In this document: piece by piece, positions 59,467 to 64,000 of the stretch | Layout: each line of letters begins with the position of its first letter | Numbering within the stretch: the first letter of the stretch is position 1 | Assembly: GCA_041737835.1 (NCBI GenBank) | Contig: JBGSQY010000004.1 | Strand: one strand, 5' to 3' | Origin: Bythopirellula sp041737835 | GTDB lineage: Bacteria; Planctomycetota; Planctomycetia; Pirellulales; Lacipirellulaceae | Length of the DNA: 64,000 nucleotides | The notes under the pieces: model-generated | What the model was told of the DNA's origin: nothing | Database searches by the model: none | The model's input: the letters and a program-made list of their open reading frames with translations, nothing else | Position numbers and translations under genes: made by a program

Positions 59467-60564
59467 ATGACAAGAAGAACAGCCTACCTATTGGCGCTTG
59501 TTGCCGCATGTGGAGTGACGCCGAGCTGTAACCTCTTCGGTCAAGAAGTTGCTGAGCCGTTGCTGGAGGTTCCCAGCGTTGAAGAGAACGCGGCGGTGAC
59601 TGAAGCTCTCCCCACGACTGATATCGAAGTTGAAGCGGACAATGCACTCTGGACGCCGATGCTGTTCACGGGATCGGGGGATACGCTCACCGAGTTCTTG
59701 AACCGGGGTCAGGTTTATTCTGAAATCGATTTTCTCGCACTGAGCATTTCTAGCAAATCATTTCAAGCGGACAACGATTACATCGTAACGCCCCGCTTTC
59801 AATTAGGCTGGGAAAGCGAATCAGGCTTCGGCATTCGAGGACGGTATTGGAATTATAAAAATCCTGCGGACTCTGATTGGACTTATTACCCCGACCGCAA
59901 GCTCAATCCCGGCCAAATTCCTTCCGATATCGCGGTGTCTAATGAAACGTTCCCTGGAGAACTTGTTTTCGCAAATAGTCTTAGTGGCTTTGATTTCGAT
60001 GTTGAAAACTATGACTTCGATCTTTATCAGCAGTTTACCAATGATCACTCGGCCTTTTTGATTGGGACCGGACTGCGATCAGCAAGTCGTGAATCAACGT
60101 CTTTTTCAACTCGAACGATCAACCACACACCGAACAACCCTGAGTATTCTCTGTTTTATACAGAGGTTAGACGCCAACTTGAGATGGATTCGGAATCGGG
60201 CTTGGGTGTTTCGGCATTCAGTGAATACCAGCGATCGCTACTGAAAAGAAACAAATATGAAGTAGGGCTAATTGCCGGAGTGAGAACTTCGTATATCCCT
60301 TCGAAATATGATTTCGCAATTGTCGATGCCGAAGTGCATTACCTCGCGCAAGAAGTCATCGAAAACAACTTTTCTCAGTCAGGGTCTGACATCAACGACG
60401 ACCTTTGGATTAGTGAAGGAAATATCGGACTGGAATTGTTAAAGCGATATCGTCGGCTTACCGTTCGTCTGCGATGCCAGTTTGAAACGCAATACTGGAA
60501 CAGCAGCGTGACGGACAATTTAACGTTTACGGGCTTGAGCACGAGCTTTGGCCTTGATTGGTAG
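59467..60564 (+). CDS. Putative outer-membrane beta-barrel protein 2
   Basis: A paralogue of 365 residues of the upstream barrel protein, starting right after its stop codon. The signal peptide YLLALVAACGVTPSC holds a lipobox-like LVAAC. The body has many short strands: FQLGWESESGFGIRGRYWNY, FDFDVENYDFDLYQQF, FLIGTGLRSASR, and it ends in TSFGLDW with a terminal Trp. The shared motif with gene 58549 and the terminal aromatic residue support a barrel of the outer membrane. A role in transport or adhesion is open. Translational coupling between the two genes is likely. Confidence 0.75.
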   Translation: MTRRTAYLLALVAACGVTPSCNLFGQEVAEPLLEVPSVEENAAVTEALPTTDIEVEADNALWTPMLFTGSGDTLTEFLNRGQVYSEIDFLALSISSKSFQADNDYIVTPRFQLGWESESGFGIRGRYWNYKNPADSDWTYYPDRKLNPGQIPSDIAVSNETFPGELVFANSLSGFDFDVENYDFDLYQQFTNDHSAFLIGTGLRSASRESTSFSTRTINHTPNNPEYSLFYTEVRRQLEMDSESGLGVSAFSEYQRSLLKRNKYEVGLIAGVRTSYIPSKYDFAIVDAEVHYLAQEVIENNFSQSGSDINDDLWISEGNIGLELLKRYRRLTVRLRCQFETQYWNSSVTDNLTFTGLSTSFGLDW

Positions 60565-60674
60565 AAAGTTCCGAGCATATAAAATGCCCGCTCGCCTATT
60601 TCGCTTCCCAAATCGCAGCAACTTCGCCAGAATGATCGCGGTGGGATCGATTCTCTTCGCGAAAGGACTTGTCG

Positions 60675-61484
60675 ATGCGATTGATGGTTAAGACTGCTCT
60701 GGTTGGCTGTGTGTTGGCAACCTTGGCTGTTTCTTTTTCTTACGCCGAGCCAGAGGATTCCCAGCCGATGGCGGCTGATGAAAAAGAAATGATCCGCAAA
60801 GCCGATACGCCAGACGATCCACTCGCCGGCGAGTGGATCGTGAAGGAACTTGCCGAGGCAAAGATTCCCACAGGCGTTAAGGCTCTGACCCTGACGATCA
60901 AACAGGACGGTAGCGTGGCGGGCTTTGGAGGCGTGAACCGCTTCTTTGGTAAGTTGGCCACTGATGGGAAAAAACTGTTTGGCCCCATCGGCTCAACTCG
61001 AAAGGCCGGCCCAGCGGAGGCGATGAAGATTGAAAGCACGTTTTTCAAAGCCCTGGAAAAAGCCACAGCCAGTAACCCTACGGATGAGCAGCTCGAGTTG
61101 CTGGATAGCCACGGAAAGGTTCTTATGAAGTTCGTTAAGGCACCGGCGAAGCCTGCGCTTACCGGCGAGTGGGTTTTGCACAGTTTGTCTGGCGAGGCGA
61201 TTCCTGCGGAGATCAAGACGCCAACTCTTACGATCAACGAAGACGGCAGCTTGGCGGGCTTTGGGGGCGTGAATCGCTTCTTCGGCAAAGTTGCCGCGGA
61301 CGATAAGAAACTCTTTGGCCCGATCGGTTCGACGATGATGGCCGGCCCGCCGGAGGCGATGAAGGTTGAGTCGCAGTTGTTTCAGGCGTTTGAAAAAGCT
61401 ACGCGCGCCACAAGCGCAGATGGCAAATTACAGTTGCTGGATTCAGCCGATCAAGTCTTGGCGGAATTTACAGCGACGAAGTAA
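60675..61484 (+). CDS. Tandem META-domain exported protein
   Basis: An exported protein of 269 residues (signal LVGCVLATLAVSFSYAEPED) with two META (HslJ-like) domains. The first has GSVAGFGGVNRFFGKLATDG with LFGPIGSTRKAGPAEAM, the second GSLAGFGGVNRFFGKVAADD with LFGPIGSTMMAGPPEAM. ATG 60675 follows GAAAGGA by seven bases. HslJ-like proteins are small envelope proteins linked to heat or stress response in other bacteria; the two near-identical repeats point to a recent internal duplication. It is preceded by the barrel genes. Confidence 0.85.
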   Translation: MRLMVKTALVGCVLATLAVSFSYAEPEDSQPMAADEKEMIRKADTPDDPLAGEWIVKELAEAKIPTGVKALTLTIKQDGSVAGFGGVNRFFGKLATDGKKLFGPIGSTRKAGPAEAMKIESTFFKALEKATASNPTDEQLELLDSHGKVLMKFVKAPAKPALTGEWVLHSLSGEAIPAEIKTPTLTINEDGSLAGFGGVNRFFGKVAADDKKLFGPIGSTMMAGPPEAMKVESQLFQAFEKATRATSADGKLQLLDSADQVLAEFTATK

Positions 61485-61513
61485 CTTCACTGTGACTTAC
61501 TTGCCGGCAGAGT

Positions 61514-61696
61514 TTAATTTCCTACCGAGCTGGGCACTTCGAGCGACGTGACGTTTTTCATGTCTTGGCCGCAGCACTTGAGCTCCGCGCAGGACTTTTC
61601 GCATTCGCATTCTTTGGTGACCTGCACTTCGAAATCGCATTTTTCGCAGCGGAACATGTCGCCCGTGGCGGGGGAGTTGGGATCGGCGTGACTCAT
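61514..61696 (-). CDS. Desulforedoxin-like small metal-binding protein
   Basis: A protein of 60 residues from ATG 61696 (ribosome site AGGAG nine bases upstream). FRCEKCDFEVQVT and KECECEKSCAELKCCGQDM together resemble a rubredoxin/desulforedoxin iron or zinc site (CxxC and CC with GxxM), with extra Cys pairs. The longer frame adds a Pro/Arg-rich stretch without support. It lies 71 bp downstream of the next gene on the minus strand. A role in metal binding or electron transfer is likely. Confidence 0.75.
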   Translation of the reverse strand: MSHADPNSPATGDMFRCEKCDFEVQVTKECECEKSCAELKCCGQDMKNVTSLEVPSSVGN

Positions 61697-61767
61697 CGGG
61701 GGTCTCCTAAATCTTGGACTTCCCGGACCGCGTGGCGGACCGGCTATAGAAAACTTCTGTGCACTCG

Positions 61768-62103
61768 TCATGCCGAAGTCATGGCCGTGCGGAATTCATT
61801 TTCGGAGACTTGCAGGCCTTCGCGAACCATTTCGAAGGAAATCGCGGTTTCGGGCCAACCGAAGCAGGTGAGCAGGCGATCAAACTGATCCGATGGGCAC
61901 CAGCCATGAAGTTCCACGCGGTGAAGTTGCTGTGCGAAATCGAACAGATGACCATTCACGTGCCACTGCTGGCCATCGGTCGCGCCGGACCAAATCCACG
62001 AGCCATCGGGCTCGAAGATCATGCGCTCCAAAGATTCCAACTGCGCCGCAGCTTGTTCCCAAGTGCAGGTGAAGCCGAAGAGGTTTAGGTGGAAGCGATA
62101 CAT
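61768..62103 (-). CDS. Hypothetical protein of 111 residues
   Basis: A small soluble protein starting MYRFHLNLFGFTCTWEQAAAQLESLE. It is rich in Trp (5 residues) and His, with LERMIFEPDGSWIWSG, HLFDFAQQLHRVELHGWCPSD and LLTCFGWPETAISFEM. I know no family for it. It lies directly upstream of the desulforedoxin-like gene and could be cotranscribed with it. Confidence 0.65.
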   Translation of the reverse strand: MYRFHLNLFGFTCTWEQAAAQLESLERMIFEPDGSWIWSGATDGQQWHVNGHLFDFAQQLHRVELHGWCPSDQFDRLLTCFGWPETAISFEMVREGLQVSENEFRTAMTSA

Positions 62104-62206
62104 AATGAAAGTTAACCACCAAGGGCACTAAGAGCACAAAGAAGTATTCCGGATTTCGTTTGAGAAAATCAAACTTCGTGTCCTTCGTGTCTTCGTGGTA
62201 AATATC

Positions 62207-63412
62207 TTACGGCAGTTGATGTCCCATCTTGTCACGTTTGACGGCTAGATAGCCAGCGTTGTGTTCGTGAATCGGGGGGACGATGGGGACCTGGTCGATG
62301 ACTTCCAAATTGAACCCGCCGTAGATGAAGGCGTCGGTCTTCTTGGGATTGTTGGTCAGCAAGCGAACTCGCGTGAGGCCCAAATCCTTGAGCAATTGAA
62401 TCCCCACGCCGTAGTCGCGGGGGTCGGCTTTGAAGCCCAGCGCGATGTTGGCTTCGACCGTGTCGAGTCCTTCGTCTTGCAGCTTGTACGCTTTGATCTT
62501 CTCGACGATCCCGATGCCACGGCCTTCTTGGGGCAGGTAAACCAGCACTCCACACCCTTCGCGGCTGATCATGTCGAGCGCCATGTGCAATTGGTCGCCG
62601 CAATCGCAGCGCAATGATTCGAGCAAGTCGCCCGTGAAACAAGAGGAATGCAACCGCACGAGCGGAGCGGTGGACTTAGTCAGATCGCCCATCACATAGA
62701 CGAGCGGTTCCTGCGTTTCATACTTCACGCCGTAGGCGATGATCGTGCCGTTGCCGTAGCGGGTGGGGAGCTTGGCTTCGGCTTGGCGGAAGACGAGCTT
62801 CTCGCGGACGCGGCGGTAGGCGATCAATTGTTCGATGGAGATAATCGGCAGGTTAAAATCTTTGGCGAGCTCTAACAGCTGATCGCGGTTGGCCCGATCG
62901 CCGCTCTCGTCGAGAATTTCACACAACACGCCCGCCGGCATGAGTCCCGCCATGCGAGCCAAGTCGACGGCCGCTTCGGTGTGTCCCGCGCGGCGGAGGA
63001 CGCCGCCTTCTTTGGCGACGAGCGGAAACAAGTGCCCGGGGCGGTTGAAATCCAACGGAACACTTTGCGGATCGCAAATCGCGAGGATGGTTTGAGCCCG
63101 TTCCGAGGCGGTGATGCCGGTCCGCGAACTGCGGTGGTCGACGGGCACGGTGTAGTTGGTCCCCAGCGGGGCGGTGTTCATCTCGACCATCGGGCTGAGT
63201 TTCAGCCGTTCGCTCACGTCGGGCAAAATTGGCATGCAAAGTTGGCCCCGGCCGTGCGTGATCATAAAATTCACGGTCTCGGTGGTGACCTTTTCGGCCG
63301 CGCAGACGAAGTCGCCTTCGTTTTCGCGGTCTTCGGCATCGACGACAACGATGGTTTTGCCAGCGGCGATAGCGGCGACGGCATCTTCAATAGTGGAATA
63401 TTGGCCGGACAA
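62207..63412 (-). CDS. ribBA: Bifunctional DHBP synthase / GTP cyclohydrolase II
   Basis: RibBA of 401 residues for the first steps of riboflavin synthesis. The N-terminal DHBP synthase has VVDAEDRENEGDFVCAAEKV, MITHGRGQLCMPIL and HTEAAVDLARMAGLMPAGVLCEI. The GTP cyclohydrolase II half has the zinc Cys ligands SSCFTGDLLESLRCDCGDQ, PQEGRGIG and LGFKADPRDYGVGIQLLKDLG. The start is taken as TTG 63412: GGAG lies six bases upstream and the protein length then matches the usual 400. No FMN riboswitch is recognisable in the leader 63413-63561. Confidence 0.96.
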   Translation of the reverse strand: MSGQYSTIEDAVAAIAAGKTIVVVDAEDRENEGDFVCAAEKVTTETVNFMITHGRGQLCMPILPDVSERLKLSPMVEMNTAPLGTNYTVPVDHRSSRTGITASERAQTILAICDPQSVPLDFNRPGHLFPLVAKEGGVLRRAGHTEAAVDLARMAGLMPAGVLCEILDESGDRANRDQLLELAKDFNLPIISIEQLIAYRRVREKLVFRQAEAKLPTRYGNGTIIAYGVKYETQEPLVYVMGDLTKSTAPLVRLHSSCFTGDLLESLRCDCGDQLHMALDMISREGCGVLVYLPQEGRGIGIVEKIKAYKLQDEGLDTVEANIALGFKADPRDYGVGIQLLKDLGLTRVRLLTNNPKKTDAFIYGGFNLEVIDQVPIVPPIHEHNAGYLAVKRDKMGHQLP

Positions 63413-63561
63413 ACGACACTCCGAGTGAAACTTGCGGTTGGTAAGTTGTGTAGAGGATATTATAAGAGCCGCGGGAAGGGTCACCAACGGGCTGGTTTTG
63501 TGGCGTGAATGCACGGCATCGGGACGCGTTACCGACCGCATCGGGACGATGCGGCTAGATA

Positions 63562-64000
63562 ATGGGAGTTACTGCCTTGAATAAAGTCATTCTGACAATG
63601 GGCTTGGTTTTGGTGCTGAGCACTTCGGTGCGCGGGGCTGAGGCTTTAACCGCAGTTGCTGGTGAATTCGACACAAAATACGGCGAAACCTATATCGAAC
63701 GAGACACCGGCCCGTTGAAGGCGGATCTCTATATTCCCAAAAGTGCGGGACTCCACCCCGGCGTGCTCGTGGTTCACGGGGGTGCCTGGACGATGGGAAC
63801 CCGGGCTCAGCTTTCGGGCGTAGCCCAAATGTTGGCGAAAAGTGGCTTCACGGCGGTGGCGATCAGCTATCGTCTGGCTCCACAGTCGAAATTCCCCGCG
63901 CAGATCGAAGATTGCAAAGCGGCGGTCCGCTGGATGCGCGAGCATGCAGCAGAGTTGAAGCTCGACCCTGAGCGAATCGGCGGGTTTGGCTACTCGGCGG
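63562..64000 (+). CDS. Alpha/beta hydrolase, 3'-truncated by window edge
   Basis: The start of an exported esterase-like alpha/beta hydrolase, about 146 codons, open to the right edge. MGVTALNKVILTMGLVLVL gives the signal peptide, then YIERDTGPLKADLYIPK, the oxyanion motif VVHGGAWTMGTRAQL, the family signature FTAVAISYRLAPQSKFPAQIED and the nucleophile elbow GGFGYSA, which should continue to GxSxG beyond the window. ATG 63562 or TTG 63577 may be the start; GGGAG at 63564-63568 favours the TTG. The arrangement resembles BD-FAE-type acetyl-esterases. Confidence 0.85.
   Translation, partial: MGVTALNKVILTMGLVLVLSTSVRGAEALTAVAGEFDTKYGETYIERDTGPLKADLYIPKSAGLHPGVLVVHGGAWTMGTRAQLSGVAQMLAKSGFTAVAISYRLAPQSKFPAQIEDCKAAVRWMREHAAELKLDPERIGGFGYSA

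Noticed and set aside
63413..63561. Possible FMN riboswitch before ribBA
   Set aside because: None of the conserved FMN aptamer blocks were found in the leader.

Overview
The window reads as chromosomal DNA of a planctomycete, probably of the Pirellulales group (inference from gene content, not from a marker gene). The signs are PEP-CTERM tails combined with dockerin-like repeats, a Planctomycetes-type ECF sigma factor next to serine/threonine kinases carrying tetratricopeptide-like repeats, a LEPR-XLL-like leader motif, a Minf_1886 family protein, tandem beta-barrel proteins ending in Trp, and many dispersed extragenic hairpins. No rRNA, tRNA, CRISPR array or transposase gene was found.

Layout. 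1-617: end of an AEC transporter. 625-10546: a glucan locus with a GH3 beta-glucosidase, a GH144-like endo-beta-1,2-glucanase, a divergent GH94 phosphorylase and a secreted toroid-like protein with dockerin-like and PEP-CTERM parts; a LacI-type palindrome lies in the divergent promoter region. 10563-17955: a signalling cluster with an apparent pseudokinase, two unknown membrane proteins, a kinase with repeats and an ECF sigma factor. 18143-20031: a small protein plus HNH nuclease pair, then an Rrf2 regulator divergent from a protoglobin with palindromic operators between them. 20041-21796: an orphan antitoxin-like gene between direct repeats and a matrixin-like metalloprotease. 21956-34398: a histone-deacetylase-like hydrolase, a DUF4430 plus DUF6580 membrane pair, the fatty acid oxidation pair fadJ/fadI, a DUF11-repeat surface protein and an alpha/alpha-barrel protein.

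34559-36606 holds an orphan GroES, a 56-residue membrane protein, Minf_1886 and RicT. 36755-38229 holds a clear fluoride riboswitch and the CLC-F fluoride exporter it controls; its leader can be folded into a three-strand translational switch. The exporter's stop codon overlaps a ten-codon fragment of the start of pabA. The intact pabA lies 2.1 kb downstream, behind an HNH-nuclease gene and extragenic hairpins, so the ancestral exporter-pabA junction was apparently split. 41145-48714: moeA, a VapBC-type toxin-antitoxin pair, dxr-rseP and ftsH.

48785-64000: an HtrA-like protease without a visible signal peptide, a beta-lactamase-fold hydrolase, and a 4.4 kb segment (a large unknown protein, an M20 peptidase and a Bfd-like ferredoxin) enclosed by imperfect inverted repeats of about 600 bp. 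Then come two tandem outer-membrane barrel candidates, a double META-domain protein, a desulforedoxin-like protein, ribBA and the start of an alpha/beta hydrolase.

The observations most worth following are the fluoride switch, the split exporter-pabA junction, the 4.4 kb inverted-repeat segment, the Rrf2-protoglobin operators and the beta-1,2-glucan locus.
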